Positions 18,470-27,244 of a stretch of 64,000 nt of DNA are shown here, piece by piece. The notes below the pieces were generated by a model. That model did no database searches, was not told where the DNA came from, and saw nothing but the letters and a program-made list of their open reading frames with translations. The stretch is from Aeromonas sp. RU39B (GTDB lineage Bacteria > Pseudomonadota > Gammaproteobacteria > Enterobacterales > Aeromonadaceae). Within the stretch, counting starts at the first letter, position 1, and each line of letters opens with the position of its first letter. The position numbers were made by a program, and so were the translations under genes. Location of the stretch: assembly GCF_900156095.1 (NCBI RefSeq), contig NZ_FTMJ01000001.1, positions 372,001-436,000 on the forward strand. The letters are read 5' to 3'.

Positions 18470-18503
18470 CCGCGCCCTTGTTTCAGCTCACCCGAGTTTA
18501 CCC

Positions 18504-19952
18504 ATGAAGTTCATCATCAAGCTGTTCCCGGAAATCACCATCAAAAGCAAGTCGGTACGCCAGCGCTTTATCAAGATCCTGCAGGGCAACATCCGCAATG
18601 TGCTGCGCCGTTTCGACGACGATGCCCGGGTGCGCATGGATTGGGACAAGCTGGTGGTGAGTTCGCGCAACGATCAGTTCCTCGAGCAGACCATCGAGGC
18701 GCTCGCCTGCATCCCCGGTATTCAGGCGTTTCTCGAGGTGCAAGCCAGCAAATTTACTGATCTGCACGATATCTTCGAGCAGGTCAAAGCCGTGTGGGGC
18801 GACAAACTGGCAGGCAAGACCTTCTGCGTTCGCGCCAAGCGCCACGGTAAGCACGAGTTCTCCTCGCTCGAGATTGAGCGTTATGTGGGCGGCGGTCTGA
18901 ACCAACACTGTGACAGTGCTGGCGTGCGCCTGAAAAACCCTGATGTGCAGATTAACCTCGAGATCGACGGCGAAGAGCTCTTTATCGTCAGTGCCATTCA
19001 CCACGGCCTGGGCGGGATGCCGATTGCCACGCAGGAAGATGTGCTGAGCCTGCTCTCCGGCGGCTTTGACTCGGGCGTTGCGTCTTATCAGTTCATCAAG
19101 CGCGGCTGCCGCGTACATTACTGCTTCTTTAATCTCGGCGGCGCGGCCCATGAGATTGGTGTCAAGCAGGTGGCCTATCACCTGTGGAGCCGCTTTGGCT
19201 CATCCCACCGGGTGCGTTTTACTGCGGTCGATTTCGAGCCGGTGGTGGCCGAGATCCTGGAGAAGATCGACAACGGTCAGATGGGCGTGGTGCTCAAGCG
19301 CATGATGATGCGTGCTGCGGCCAACATTGCCGACCGCTTCCAGATCCCGGCACTGGTGACCGGTGAGTGTGTCGGTCAGGTGTCGAGCCAGACCCTGACC
19401 AACCTCAACGTGATTGACAGGGTGACCGACAAGGTGATCCTGCGCCCGCTGATCACCTGGGATAAGCCGGACATCATGAACCTGTCGCGCCAGATCGGCA
19501 CGCTGGAGTTTGCTGAAACCATGCCGGAGTATTGCGGTGTGATTTCCAAGAAGCCCACAGTGAAGGCGGATCTGGCCCGCATCGAAGCCGAAGAGCAGAA
19601 CTTTGATTTCGCCATTCTCGACAAGGTGGTGGACGAAGCGCGTTATCTCGATATCCGCCGTATCGGTGAAGAGACCGCCGAGCAGGTGCAGGAAGTGGAG
19701 ACCACCGCCGAGACCAGCGAGAACGAAGTGATCCTTGATATCCGCTCGGTCGATGAGCGCGATGACAATCCGCTGCTGGTAGAAGGACGCGAGGTGCTGC
19801 ATATTCCGTTCTTCAAGCTCGCCACCGCCTTTGGCGATCTGCCCCGTGACAAGACTTACCTGCTCTATTGCGACCGTGGCGTCATGAGCAAACTGCAGGC
19901 GCTCTATCTCAAAGAGAAGGGCTTTGACAACGTCAAGGTCTACCGTCCGTAA
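18504..19952 (+). CDS. thiI: tRNA uracil 4-sulfurtransferase ThiI
   Basis: The protein is exactly the E. coli length (482 residues). It makes 4-thiouridine at position 8 of tRNA and supplies sulfur for the thiamine thiazole. Order: N-terminal ferredoxin-like and THUMP domains (about 60-165), the ATP-pyrophosphatase PP-loop SGGFDSG (185-191), and a C-terminal rhodanese domain (about 400-482). Both catalytic cysteines are present at the E. coli positions: Cys344 in PEYCGV and Cys456 in YCDRGVMS. The gene has its own promoter and a terminator right after it. Confidence 0.98.
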   Translation: MKFIIKLFPEITIKSKSVRQRFIKILQGNIRNVLRRFDDDARVRMDWDKLVVSSRNDQFLEQTIEALACIPGIQAFLEVQASKFTDLHDIFEQVKAVWGDKLAGKTFCVRAKRHGKHEFSSLEIERYVGGGLNQHCDSAGVRLKNPDVQINLEIDGEELFIVSAIHHGLGGMPIATQEDVLSLLSGGFDSGVASYQFIKRGCRVHYCFFNLGGAAHEIGVKQVAYHLWSRFGSSHRVRFTAVDFEPVVAEILEKIDNGQMGVVLKRMMMRAAANIADRFQIPALVTGECVGQVSSQTLTNLNVIDRVTDKVILRPLITWDKPDIMNLSRQIGTLEFAETMPEYCGVISKKPTVKADLARIEAEEQNFDFAILDKVVDEARYLDIRRIGEETAEQVQEVETTAETSENEVILDIRSVDERDDNPLLVEGREVLHIPFFKLATAFGDLPRDKTYLLYCDRGVMSKLQALYLKEKGFDNVKVYRP

Positions 19953-19966
19953 CCGACGCTCTGCTT

Positions 19967-19996
19967 AAAAAACCGGCCACCATGGCCGGTTTTTTT
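19967..19996. terminator. Terminator after thiI
   Basis: A-run, AACCGGCCA stem, CCA loop, TGGCCGGTT stem, T-run. It is symmetric, and its T-run overlaps the stop codon of the converging minus-strand gene at 19995. Confidence 0.9.
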
Positions 19997-20396
19997 ATCG
20001 TCTGGCGCTAGGCGCTGGTGGACAGGGGAAGGGTCGGTAGGCCGGCTCATCCTGGCAGAGCCAGCCGGTTTCGGCATGGCGCAGCAGCCACAGCCGGTTT
20101 TGCCGGTAGAGGGTGAGCAGGTAAAGACGCTCTCCCTGCGTACCGGCCAGCGTAATGGTCAGCACCATATCGCTGCCAAGCGGCTGGCTTTGGATCTGTG
20201 CATCGGGGATGCTCTGGCCGATAAAGCGGCGCGCCACTTGGCGATAATCCATCACCCAGGGCTGGCTCTGGGCAGTGCGGATCTGCTGGTTAAAGGGCTG
20301 AACCGGAGTAGAGGCCAACCGGCCGATCAGAGGGGAGTCAGTCGCATGGGTGACTTGCGAAACAAACAGCAGAAGTGACAGAAGAAGCTTGTGCAT
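19995..20396 (-). CDS. Secreted hypothetical protein (133 residues)
   Basis: No family was recognised. The start MHKLLLSLLLFVSQVTHA is a clear signal peptide with likely cleavage after THA, so the mature product of about 115 residues is periplasmic or exported. The mature part is rich in Gln and Pro and has a C-terminal pair of cysteines (GWLCQDE and FPCPPAP) that could form a disulfide. A stretch MVLTITLAGTQGERLYLLTLYRQNRLWLL has a beta-sheet look. The ATG at 20396 starts the signal peptide; the frame runs 14 codons further upstream without support. It converges on thiI. Confidence 0.65.
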   Translation of the reverse strand: MHKLLLSLLLFVSQVTHATDSPLIGRLASTPVQPFNQQIRTAQSQPWVMDYRQVARRFIGQSIPDAQIQSQPLGSDMVLTITLAGTQGERLYLLTLYRQNRLWLLRHAETGWLCQDEPAYRPFPCPPAPSARR

Positions 20397-20462
20397 CGAA
20401 ACCGCAGGATTGTGATAACTATCGGTTAAGACAGTCATCCTGCGGTTTGGTTCCCAAGTGGA

Positions 20463-21104
20463 TCAGTGGGCGCGCCGTCCTTCCAAGGTAAAAGTAGGCA
20501 GCGAGAGGTGCCAATAGATGGCAGCGACCCGCAGGCCGAACACGCTGACCATGCAGATTAGCATGGCGGTAATGCGATCCAGACCGGCTTCGAGCGACAG
20601 GGTATAGAGAATGCCGCCGAGGATGCAGGCGGTGGCATAGATCTCTTTTTGCAGCACCATCGGCACTTCACGGGCCAGCACGTCGCGGATCATGCCTCCC
20701 GCCACACCGGTCATGGTGCCCATCAGCACGGCAATCAGGCCCGAGGTGCCAAAGGCCAGCGCCTTTTGGGCGCCGATCACCGTAAACAGCGCCAGACCAA
20801 AGGCGTCAGCGACCGGCAATACATACCAGGGCAGACGGCGCGGCAGCCGCACCAGCCACATGCCAAACAGGGCCGTAGCAAGGATATTCCAGATATAGAG
20901 CGGATCGCGCACCCAGAACACCGGGGTTGCGCCGAGGATCATGTCACGAATGGTGCCACCGCCGATGGCGGTCACTGCGGCCAGCACCAGAACGCCAAAG
21001 CCGTCCATACGCAGTCGGCCCGCTACCAGCACCCCAGAAAAGGCGAACACGGCGGTTCCGAACATGTCACACACATATACCCACTGATCAACCAGGTTTG
21101 TCAT
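20463..21104 (-). CDS. TRIC-type cation channel family protein (YadS/YicG, UPF0126)
   Basis: The 213-residue inner-membrane protein has seven predicted membrane segments arranged as two repeats. Each repeat has the family hinge followed by an Arg-Asp pair: [13 protein letters not shown] in the first and [14 protein letters not shown] in the second. Bacterial members form trimeric potassium-permeable channels structurally related to animal TRIC channels; physiological role in bacteria is unclear. In E. coli the relative yadS lies beside btuF, and here it lies on the far side of the btuF operon. ATG 21104 was preferred over a TTG five codons upstream. Confidence 0.88.
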   Translation of the reverse strand: MTNLVDQWVYVCDMFGTAVFAFSGVLVAGRLRMDGFGVLVLAAVTAIGGGTIRDMILGATPVFWVRDPLYIWNILATALFGMWLVRLPRRLPWYVLPVADAFGLALFTVIGAQKALAFGTSGLIAVLMGTMTGVAGGMIRDVLAREVPMVLQKEIYATACILGGILYTLSLEAGLDRITAMLICMVSVFGLRVAAIYWHLSLPTFTLEGRRAH

Positions 21105-21232
21105 CACGAAACCCTGCAAGAGACAACGAAGGGGCTGCGATTGTAGGGGAGGCGACGGCCGCTGCCAATATTTGCAACTTGAAATGGGATCTTTAACACT
21201 TTTTTGATGATTTCAATCAAATCTTCGTTACA

Positions 21233-21616
21233 TCAACGAAAGTGTTCAACAGGCAGATCGGCGGCCAGCCAGGATTGCCAGCCACCGTGCAGGTGGTACA
21301 CCTTCTCGAATCCGGCTCGCTCCAGACTCTCTTCCATGCCATCGAGTGCCTGATCCCGGCTGTGGTAGAGCACCACAGGGCGCTGCTGCATGCCTTTGAG
21401 GGCGTCAGTGACCGGCAGTGGACCGCTGAGTGGGCGGGCGCCCGGCAGGTGGCCACTGTCGTATTCGCTGCGGCTGCGCAGATCAAGCAGCAGCGGCGAG
21501 GTGTCTCGTTGCAGCCAGCCTTGCAGGGTGTCGCGGTCGATGGGCAGGGCCGCCAGTGCGGGCAGAGACAAGGCCGACCCGCCGGTCAGCAGGGCAAACA
21601 GCAAGGCAGGACGCAT
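21233..21616 (-). CDS. Periplasmic rhodanese-like protein lacking the active cysteine
   Basis: The 127-residue product has a signal peptide ending near ALA (residue 23) and a single rhodanese domain: PLLLDLRSRSEYDSGHLPGA at the start and FEKVYHLHGGWQSWLA at the end. At the place where active rhodaneses have Cys, the loop reads VVLYHSRDQ, with His85 or Ser86 instead. It is therefore unlikely to transfer sulfur and may bind a ligand or protein. The gene lies 12 bases after btuF, with AAGGAG 6 bases before its ATG, so it is the last gene of the mtnN-cbiB-btuF unit. Confidence 0.85.
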   Translation of the reverse strand: MRPALLFALLTGGSALSLPALAALPIDRDTLQGWLQRDTSPLLLDLRSRSEYDSGHLPGARPLSGPLPVTDALKGMQQRPVVLYHSRDQALDGMEESLERAGFEKVYHLHGGWQSWLAADLPVEHFR

Positions 21617-21628
21617 GGCGACTCCTTG

Positions 21629-22444
21629 TCAGCGGTGTCGAACCGCATCGATCGCCTTGCAGATCGCCTCTACCGCATTGAGCGCCCTGGGGGTGAAACG
21701 ATGCAGCTCATCAGGGTTGATGAGCACCAGATGGTGCTGTTTGACTGCATCGAGGTTAGGCCACTTGCGCCAGTGATCCAACTCCTCAGAATGGTGGGTC
21801 CCGGCCAGGATCAGCTGGGGATTGCGGGCCAGCACCTCCTCCATCCCCACCTGGGGGTAAGGGGCTGACGAGTTGGCCATGATGTTCTCGCCGCCGCATA
21901 ACTCAATGGCTTGCGCAGCCCAGGCCACGCCACTGGCGCTGGTCAGGGGGGGATACCAGAGCTGATAAAACACCCGAACCTTGGGGCCTGCGTGGTGGCC
22001 ATAACGCTGACGCAAGCTGGCAAGGCGCGCCAAAAACGCATCGGCAGCCTGGTTAGCCTGGGTTTCGACATCAAGCTGTTTACCCAGTGCCCGCATTTCA
22101 TCGGCCAGTGACTCAAACCGGGTTGGGTCGGAGTAAAAGACCGGCACACCGAGCACTGTCACCGAAGAGAGCATGGAGGATTGCACCGAGCGCCAGGCCA
22201 GGATCAGATCGGGCCGCTGGGCCAACAGTGCTTCGCTGTTGATGCTGCGAAAATTGGCCACCTTGGGCAGGCGTTTGACCTCGGGCGGGTAATCGGACCA
22301 ATCGTCGGTCGCGACTAACCGATCTCCGGCGCCAATGGCGTAAACCAGCTCGGTCAGGTGAGGGGTGAGCGTGATAAGGCGCTGCGGTGTCGCTAACACC
22401 GGCGCGGCGAGCAGCAGAAGCCACAGCCAGTATTTAGACAACAC
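21629..22444 (-). CDS. btuF: Vitamin B12 periplasmic binding protein
   Basis: The 271-residue product (E. coli BtuF has 266) has a short signal peptide (WLWLLLLAAPVLA). Family motifs follow: QRLITLTPHLTELVYAIGAG, VATDDWSDYPPEVKRLPKV, the substrate-loop segment VFYQLWYPPLTSASG and LCGGENIMANSSAPYPQVG. It binds cobalamin in the periplasm for the BtuCD importer, whose genes are not in the window. The start is GTG 22444 (or TTG 22441), inside the end of cbiB with an 11-base overlap, so translation is coupled. Longer frames upstream would lie entirely inside cbiB. Confidence 0.9.
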   Translation of the reverse strand: MLSKYWLWLLLLAAPVLATPQRLITLTPHLTELVYAIGAGDRLVATDDWSDYPPEVKRLPKVANFRSINSEALLAQRPDLILAWRSVQSSMLSSVTVLGVPVFYSDPTRFESLADEMRALGKQLDVETQANQAADAFLARLASLRQRYGHHAGPKVRVFYQLWYPPLTSASGVAWAAQAIELCGGENIMANSSAPYPQVGMEEVLARNPQLILAGTHHSEELDHWRKWPNLDAVKQHHLVLINPDELHRFTPRALNAVEAICKAIDAVRHR

Positions 22445-23378
22445 CAGCCCACCCCGCCAGCGTGGCGATGATACCAAGGCCCAGCCAGCACCAGGTGATA
22501 AATTGCAGTCGCGCCAGCGCGCGGGCCGGAGTGTGGCCATCGGGCTCATGACCGCCATCAAGCACCACCCAGCGCTGCTTGTCACCGCCATACAAGCGTG
22601 GTCCACCGAGGCGTACCGAGAGGGTGTGCGCCATGGCGCCCAGCAGGGCACCACCGAGTGGCCAGGGCCACTGCAATCCTTGGCGCGCTAGCGCTCGCGC
22701 CCCTTGGCGCAGTAGCAAGGGGAGCAGCAGTAGCAGAGCCGGAATCGTCATCAAGGCTTGATAGAGCGCGCTGGCCGGACGGCCAAAATGGGCAAAGGTT
22801 GCCGATTTGGGGCTGAATGCCTGATTGAGCAGCTGCGCCAGACGCCACAGCAGGGCGCCTTGCACCCCGGCCAGGGCAAATCCAAACAGGGGACCAACCC
22901 ATTGGCCGACCAGCCGCAGGGTGCAGCTCTCGGTGACCGCCTTGGCAAGGCCCAGGGCGGAGAGGCTCTGGCATTCGCGCTTGAGCCAGGGGCCGGCTTG
23001 CAAGCGGGCGACCGGCAAGGTGCCACTACCCAGCAGATGGCGAATCGCACTGGCGAGTTCACGCAGTGGGCGCGATTCGATCAGTAGCAGCAACACCAGA
23101 ACATCGAACAGTGGTTCGCTCAGTGCCAGGTTACGCACCGACCAGAGCAGGGCGGCGCAAGGCAGCCACATCACCGGCATGATCAGCAGCCCCGAGCGCC
23201 ACTGCTCGGTCTGTCCGCCATCCGGGCGACAGACCTTATGACCGAGCCGCTGCAAAAGCGGCACCAGCGCCGATGGGCGCAGCCGCGGCGGGCAAGGCAG
23301 CAATGCTTCGAGTAACACAGCCGCCAGCATAATGACCGCCGGGGCGGCGGTCAGGGTATCGAGCGGGGGAAGGGTCAC
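22434..23378 (-). CDS. cbiB: Adenosylcobinamide-phosphate synthase family protein (CbiB/CobD)
   Basis: The 314-residue integral membrane protein belongs to the CobD/CbiB group that attaches aminopropanol phosphate to adenosylcobyric acid. Family features are [16 protein letters not shown], the [18 protein letters not shown] segment, the sequence [21 protein letters not shown] split by membrane helices, and [14 protein letters not shown] near the C-terminus. It starts with GTG overlapping the mtnN stop by 4 bases (GTGA) and ends inside btuF. Its use beside btuF suggests salvage of cobinamide taken up from outside. Vibrio-type genomes have the same mtnN-cbiB-btuF order. Confidence 0.85.
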   Translation of the reverse strand: MTLPPLDTLTAAPAVIMLAAVLLEALLPCPPRLRPSALVPLLQRLGHKVCRPDGGQTEQWRSGLLIMPVMWLPCAALLWSVRNLALSEPLFDVLVLLLLIESRPLRELASAIRHLLGSGTLPVARLQAGPWLKRECQSLSALGLAKAVTESCTLRLVGQWVGPLFGFALAGVQGALLWRLAQLLNQAFSPKSATFAHFGRPASALYQALMTIPALLLLLPLLLRQGARALARQGLQWPWPLGGALLGAMAHTLSVRLGGPRLYGGDKQRWVVLDGGHEPDGHTPARALARLQFITWCWLGLGIIATLAGWAGVV

Positions 23379-24067
23379 AGCTTGGCCAGCATGGCGAGGA
23401 TTACCTCAGCCGAGTGAGCGCCAGCGACCTCGATAAACGCGTCGAACGATTCCACCTGCTCTTTACCGGCGATATCCGACATGGCGCGCACGACCAGATA
23501 AGGCACCTGGAACATATGGCACACCTGACCGATGGCCGCGCCTTCCATTTCAACCGCCAGCATCAGCGGGAAATCGGCGCGGGCTTTGGCGATGGCATCG
23601 GGCTGGCACATGAACTGATCACCGGTACAGATAAGGCCCACTTTTGTTTGATGCTTACCTTGCTCGCGGATGGCATCACCGGCCACGGTGATAAGGCGCG
23701 GGTCGCACGGGAAGGCGGCCGGTTGCTGCGCCATCTGGCCCACTTCATAGCCAAATGCGGTCACGTCCACATCGTGAAAGCGCATTTCGCTGGCGATCAC
23801 CACATCACCGATGTGCAGGTCTTGAGCAAAACCGCCGGCCGAGCCGGTGTTGATAATGCAGTCGGGGGCAAATTTCTCGATAAGCAAGGTCGTGGCAACA
23901 CTGGCCGCCACCTTGCCGATACCAGAGCGAGTCAGCACCACATCGCGACCGGCCAGCTTGCCGCTGTAAAACTCGCAGCCACCGGCCTTGAGGGTCTGCA
24001 GATCCAGCATCTGGCTGCGCAGCAGGGCAACCTCTTGCTCCATGGCGCCGATAATCCCAACTTTCAT
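23375..24067 (-). CDS. mtnN: 5'-methylthioadenosine/S-adenosylhomocysteine nucleosidase
   Basis: The 230-residue cytoplasmic enzyme removes adenine from methylthioadenosine, S-adenosylhomocysteine and 5'-deoxyadenosine. The catalytic residues are visible: Glu12 in GAMEQEV and the C-terminal Asp in [20 protein letters not shown] binds the ribose. Of two adjacent ATGs, 24067 has GAGG at a 6-base spacer and gives the standard Glu12 numbering, so it was chosen over 24070. It heads the coupled mtnN-cbiB-btuF-rhodanese unit. Removing 5'-deoxyadenosine is relevant to radical SAM and adenosylcobalamin chemistry. Confidence 0.97.
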   Translation of the reverse strand: MKVGIIGAMEQEVALLRSQMLDLQTLKAGGCEFYSGKLAGRDVVLTRSGIGKVAASVATTLLIEKFAPDCIINTGSAGGFAQDLHIGDVVIASEMRFHDVDVTAFGYEVGQMAQQPAAFPCDPRLITVAGDAIREQGKHQTKVGLICTGDQFMCQPDAIAKARADFPLMLAVEMEGAAIGQVCHMFQVPYLVVRAMSDIAGKEQVESFDAFIEVAGAHSAEVILAMLAKL

Positions 24068-24153
24068 CATCTACCTCGTGTTTTCAATCGCTTGGGGTAT
24101 ATGGGGCCATGATAGCAGACAACGGCGGCAAACTCAGAGCCCTCTCCCCATGC

Positions 24154-24179
24154 AAAAAGGGGAGGCCAGTGCCTCCCCT
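24154..24179 (-). terminator. Terminator after the lone binding-protein gene
   Basis: On the minus strand AGGGGAGGC, loop ACTG, GCCTCCCCT is followed by TTTTTGC. It ends the transcript of the gene that stops at 24196. Confidence 0.85.
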
Positions 24180-24195
24180 CATGTTTGGTGGTCGC

Positions 24196-25317
24196 TTAAA
24201 TCTGGTCGCTGCCGTTTAAGCCCAGCATAAAGGTGCCGTGCGGACGGATCGGCAGATAGCGCTGGTAGAAACCAAGGTAGGTGGCTTTGGGGTCGAGATC
24301 CTTGAACAGGGCAGGGTAGAGCGCCTTGGCCATAAATTGCAGCAGGGCGGCATCCATGATGCTGCGGGTCGCACCGTGATAGACGGCATAGACACGGCCA
24401 TCATGCACTGCCGGCAGATCGCTCCAGCCCGGGCGCTGGGTAAATCCCTTGAGGCGAGTGAGCACGTTGGCCGCATCAATATCTTGCCCGACCTGCATGG
24501 CCACCGCACTGGTGACGCTCTCATAACCTGCCATCAGAATGACCTGCGGCTTGCTGGCCAGCAGCTGCTCCGGGTGAATCGGGCCCCAGCGATCGACAAA
24601 CGGGGCGGCAATATTATCGCCACCGGCCAGCGCAGCCATGGCGCCCCACATGTCTTTCCCGTAGGTGTAGCTGTATTCAGCCGGGCCCTTGTCACCGAGT
24701 TCGATATAGACGCGCGGTTTCGGTTGGCCCGCCTTGGCGATGCGGCTTTGAATGGTATCCACCACATGCTGATAATCATCGGCAATCTGCTGGGCCCGCG
24801 CCGGTTGACCGGTGATCTCGCCCAGTAAGCGGGTGCTGGCCAGATGGCGCTCGAGGGTTTGAGCGTTGTAGTCAATCACCACAATGGGAATGCCGGCCTG
24901 CTCCAGACGCGGCAGATCCGGCGCCAGCGCCTTGTATTGCCAGTCGGCCAGAATCACCACATCAGGGCGCACCGCCAGGGTCTTTTCGATAGAGAAGCTC
25001 TGATCCTGCACACTACCCAGATCCGGCACCTTGGCCAGTTGCGGCTTTTTCGCCACATAGAGATCCCAGGTGGCTGGACGGGATTTTACAAACCAGCCAC
25101 GCGACATCCCGGCCAGACGGTCATAAGCGGCGTCACCGCCCACGGCAAAATAGTCTTCGATATAAAAGCCCAGCACGATGCGCTTGGCCGGCAGATCAAC
25201 GGTCACCTTGCGGCCGGTCACATCCACCAGCTCGGTCGGCTTGGCCTGGGCCAGACCGGCCAACAGCATCAGCGACAGCGCGGCCACCACTTTGCTCAAC
25301 AATTTCACACTCAACAT
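24196..25317 (-). CDS. Orphan metal-chelate-type ABC substrate-binding protein
   Basis: The 373-residue product has a signal peptide (cleavage after AQA, about residue 26). The mature part starts ELVDVTGRKVTVDLPAKRIV, the opening of BtuF/FhuD-type (class III) binding proteins, and carries DVVILADWQYKALAPDLPRLEQAGIPIVVID in pieces typical of the fold. No permease or ATPase gene is adjacent, so it must work with a transporter encoded elsewhere. Its last 80 residues align without gaps to the protein cut by the right edge, about 60% identical by eye, and that protein has permease and ATPase genes. A Fur-box-like sequence lies 30 bases upstream. Iron-chelate or heme uptake is the best guess. Confidence 0.85.
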   Translation of the reverse strand: MLSVKLLSKVVAALSLMLLAGLAQAKPTELVDVTGRKVTVDLPAKRIVLGFYIEDYFAVGGDAAYDRLAGMSRGWFVKSRPATWDLYVAKKPQLAKVPDLGSVQDQSFSIEKTLAVRPDVVILADWQYKALAPDLPRLEQAGIPIVVIDYNAQTLERHLASTRLLGEITGQPARAQQIADDYQHVVDTIQSRIAKAGQPKPRVYIELGDKGPAEYSYTYGKDMWGAMAALAGGDNIAAPFVDRWGPIHPEQLLASKPQVILMAGYESVTSAVAMQVGQDIDAANVLTRLKGFTQRPGWSDLPAVHDGRVYAVYHGATRSIMDAALLQFMAKALYPALFKDLDPKATYLGFYQRYLPIRPHGTFMLGLNGSDQI

Positions 25318-25346
25318 CAGTTCTGAACTCCCTGTTTTTATAAGAG

Positions 25347-25361
25347 TGAGAATTATTCCCA
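25347..25361. promoter_or_regulatory. Fur-box-like site
   Basis: TGAGAATTATTCCCA matches 12 of 14 defined positions of the 7-1-7 Fur consensus TGATAATNATTATCA. It is 30 bases upstream of the orphan binding-protein start, where a repressor would block its promoter. Confidence 0.55.
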
Positions 25362-25476
25362 CTTGTCTGACTCGATGCAATCACAGCGCGTGTTTGTGCT
25401 GCTATTAAGTCTCCTCTCAACGACAGTTTTTCCGCCAGAATGCGCCGGATCACATTTCTCGCTGTGGTCACCTGAT

Positions 25477-25499
25477 TTAAATAATCCATCGTTATTTAA
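25477..25499. promoter_or_regulatory. 8-7-8 inverted repeat upstream of the TRAP operon
   Basis: TTAAATAA, spacer TCCATCG, TTATTTAA. A perfect inverted repeat with operator-like geometry, 163 bases upstream of dctP. The cognate regulator is unknown. Confidence 0.35.
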
Positions 25500-25661
25500 T
25501 TTGGTGATGCAGATCTAGAAAATTAAAACAACGTTTCCAGCTATTTGTCGTTTGTGACTTTTTTCACCTTTCGCCTTCATCAGGATCGATATAGTGCCAA
25601 TCAATCGATGATTAGTGATTTGTCGAGCAGTCAAACGATCAAACATGTTGAGGGAACATCC

Positions 25662-26660
25662 ATGAATATGAAGAAGATTGCCGCCGGCGTTCTGTTTGCC
25701 CTGCCGCTCACCCTGACCGGTTTTGCCGCTCAGGCCATGGAGAGCGTCACGCTCAAGCTGGCCCACAATCTGGACACCAGCCACGTTGTGCACCAGACCT
25801 GGGTCAAGATGGCCAAGGATCTGAGCGATGCCACCGGTGGCAAGATGAAGATCCGCATCTATCCGGGCGGCCAGATGGGTGGCCCGCGTGAGACGCTGGA
25901 GCTGCTGCAAAACGGTGCCCTCGACATGACCAAGGCTATGGCTAACGAGCTGGAAGCCTTTACCCCGGCTTACTCCATTTTCAGCCTGCCGTACCTGTTC
26001 AAAAACGATGAGCACTTCAAGGCCGTCATTCACGGCGAGATTGGCAAGCAGATGATGGAAGAGACCAAGTCCAAGGGCTTCTTCCCGATTGGTGCCTATG
26101 TGGGCGGGACCCGCAGCTTCTACGCCAAGAAAGCCATCACCTCGCCGGCTGACATGAAAGGGATGAAGATTCGCGTGATCACCACCCCGACCACCATCAA
26201 GTTCATCGAGCTGCTCGGTGCCTCGCCGGTGTCGATTCCGTTTGGTGAGGTTTACACCGCCCTGCAACAAGGGGTGATTGATGGCGCCGAGAACAACGAG
26301 CCGTCCTTCGTGCAGACCCGTCATGTGGAAGTGACCAAGTACTACACCGAAAACCAGCACACTGCCGTGCCCGATTATCTGGTCATCTCCGACAAGACCT
26401 GGAACAAGCTCTCCCAAGAGCAGCGTGATGCGCTGACCAAGGTGGTGAAGGCTTCCGAGCAGGAGCAAGAGACCATGTGGAACAGCCTAGTGAGCGAAAC
26501 CAGAAAGCAGGCCGAGCAGCAGGGCGCAACCTTTATCAATGTGGATAAGGAGCCGTTCCGCCAGGCACTCAAGCCGCTGTATGACGAGTTCAAACAAGAT
26601 CCGGTCAAGGGCCCCTGGATCACCAAGGTGGAGGAGGCGGGCGCCAACATCACCCTGTAA
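25662..26660 (+). CDS. dctP: TRAP transporter substrate-binding protein (DctP family)
   Basis: The 332-residue product has a signal peptide (cleavage after AQA, near residue 25). It shows the DctP pattern: LKLAHNLDTSHVVHQ, YPGGQMGGPRETLELLQNGA, the ligand-arginine region GMKIRVITTPTTI and FGEVYTALQQGVIDGAENNEP. It captures an organic acid in the periplasm for the DctQM pair. The segment NNEPSF...HTAVPDYLVIS resembles TRAP proteins for sugar acids, so a uronate-type substrate is possible; that is an inference. ATG 25662 has AGGGA with a 6-base spacer. Confidence 0.9.
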   Translation: MNMKKIAAGVLFALPLTLTGFAAQAMESVTLKLAHNLDTSHVVHQTWVKMAKDLSDATGGKMKIRIYPGGQMGGPRETLELLQNGALDMTKAMANELEAFTPAYSIFSLPYLFKNDEHFKAVIHGEIGKQMMEETKSKGFFPIGAYVGGTRSFYAKKAITSPADMKGMKIRVITTPTTIKFIELLGASPVSIPFGEVYTALQQGVIDGAENNEPSFVQTRHVEVTKYYTENQHTAVPDYLVISDKTWNKLSQEQRDALTKVVKASEQEQETMWNSLVSETRKQAEQQGATFINVDKEPFRQALKPLYDEFKQDPVKGPWITKVEEAGANITL

Positions 26661-26673
26661 TGGATGAGCAGAG

Positions 26674-26695
26674 AAGGGCGGCCAAGGCCGCCCTT
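26674..26695 (+). other. Hairpin between dctP and dctQ
   Basis: A perfect 10-base stem AAGGGCGGCC with a 2-base centre, followed by TTGTTG. It probably attenuates transcription so that the binding protein is made in excess over the membrane subunits. Confidence 0.6.
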
Positions 26696-26715
26696 TGTTG
26701 TACAAGGAAGAGATC

Positions 26716-27243
26716 ATGAATATCGAGACATTCAAGAGACCCATCGACCGCCTGCTGGCCGGTTTTACCATCACTGTCATGGCGTTGCTGGTGGTGTGCG
26801 TGGTGTGGCAGGTGTTTAGCCGCTACGTACTGCAAAAGCCCAGTACCATGACCGACGAGATTGCCCGTTTCAGCATGATCTGGGTCGGCCTGCTTGGCGC
26901 CGCCTATGCCGTCGGCCAGCGTCGCCATCTCTCTATCGATTTGTTTACCGCCAATCTCAAAGGGGCGCGGCGGGTGATGAATCTGTTGTTCGTTGACGCC
27001 TGCGTGCTGCTGTTTTCGGCTAGCGCCATGGTGTGGGGCGGACTGACGCTGGTGACCAAGGTCTACTCGACCGGTCAGCTGTCACCGGCGATGCAGATGC
27101 CGATGGCCTATGTCTATGTGGTGTTGCCGCTCAGCGGCCTGATTATCTGTTACTACAGCGTTCTGTTTGTGCTGCAGACCGTCAGTGAGCAGCTGCTCAC
27201 TCGCAGCCACAGCGCGGCCGTTATCGCCAAGGGGGGTCGCTGA
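26716..27243 (+). CDS. dctQ: TRAP transporter small permease subunit (DctQ)
   Basis: The 175-residue inner-membrane protein has four membrane segments. VFSRYVLQKPSTMTDEIARFSMIWVGLLGAAYA in parts, and the charged QRRHLSID that follows, are the DctQ hallmark. It bridges the binding protein and DctM. ATG 26716 follows AAGGAAGAG. The next gene begins 1 base after its stop. Confidence 0.9.
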   Translation: MNIETFKRPIDRLLAGFTITVMALLVVCVVWQVFSRYVLQKPSTMTDEIARFSMIWVGLLGAAYAVGQRRHLSIDLFTANLKGARRVMNLLFVDACVLLFSASAMVWGGLTLVTKVYSTGQLSPAMQMPMAYVYVVLPLSGLIICYYSVLFVLQTVSEQLLTRSHSAAVIAKGGR

Positions 27244-27244
27244 T

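Larger units (their letters stand above)
25318..25661. other. Divergent region between orphan binding protein and TRAP operon
   Basis: This 344-base A+T-rich gap holds a Fur-box-like site on the left and a perfect 8-7-8 inverted repeat in the middle, both listed separately. No coding or RNA gene signal was seen. Confidence 0.6.

Noticed and set aside
21120..21232. Possible cobalamin riboswitch near the btuF operon
   Set aside because: No B12-box-like element or long structured leader was recognised here or upstream of mtnN.
22434..22654. btuF starting at 22654
   Set aside because: The extra 70 codons lie wholly within cbiB and lack similarity; the signal peptide begins just after 22444.
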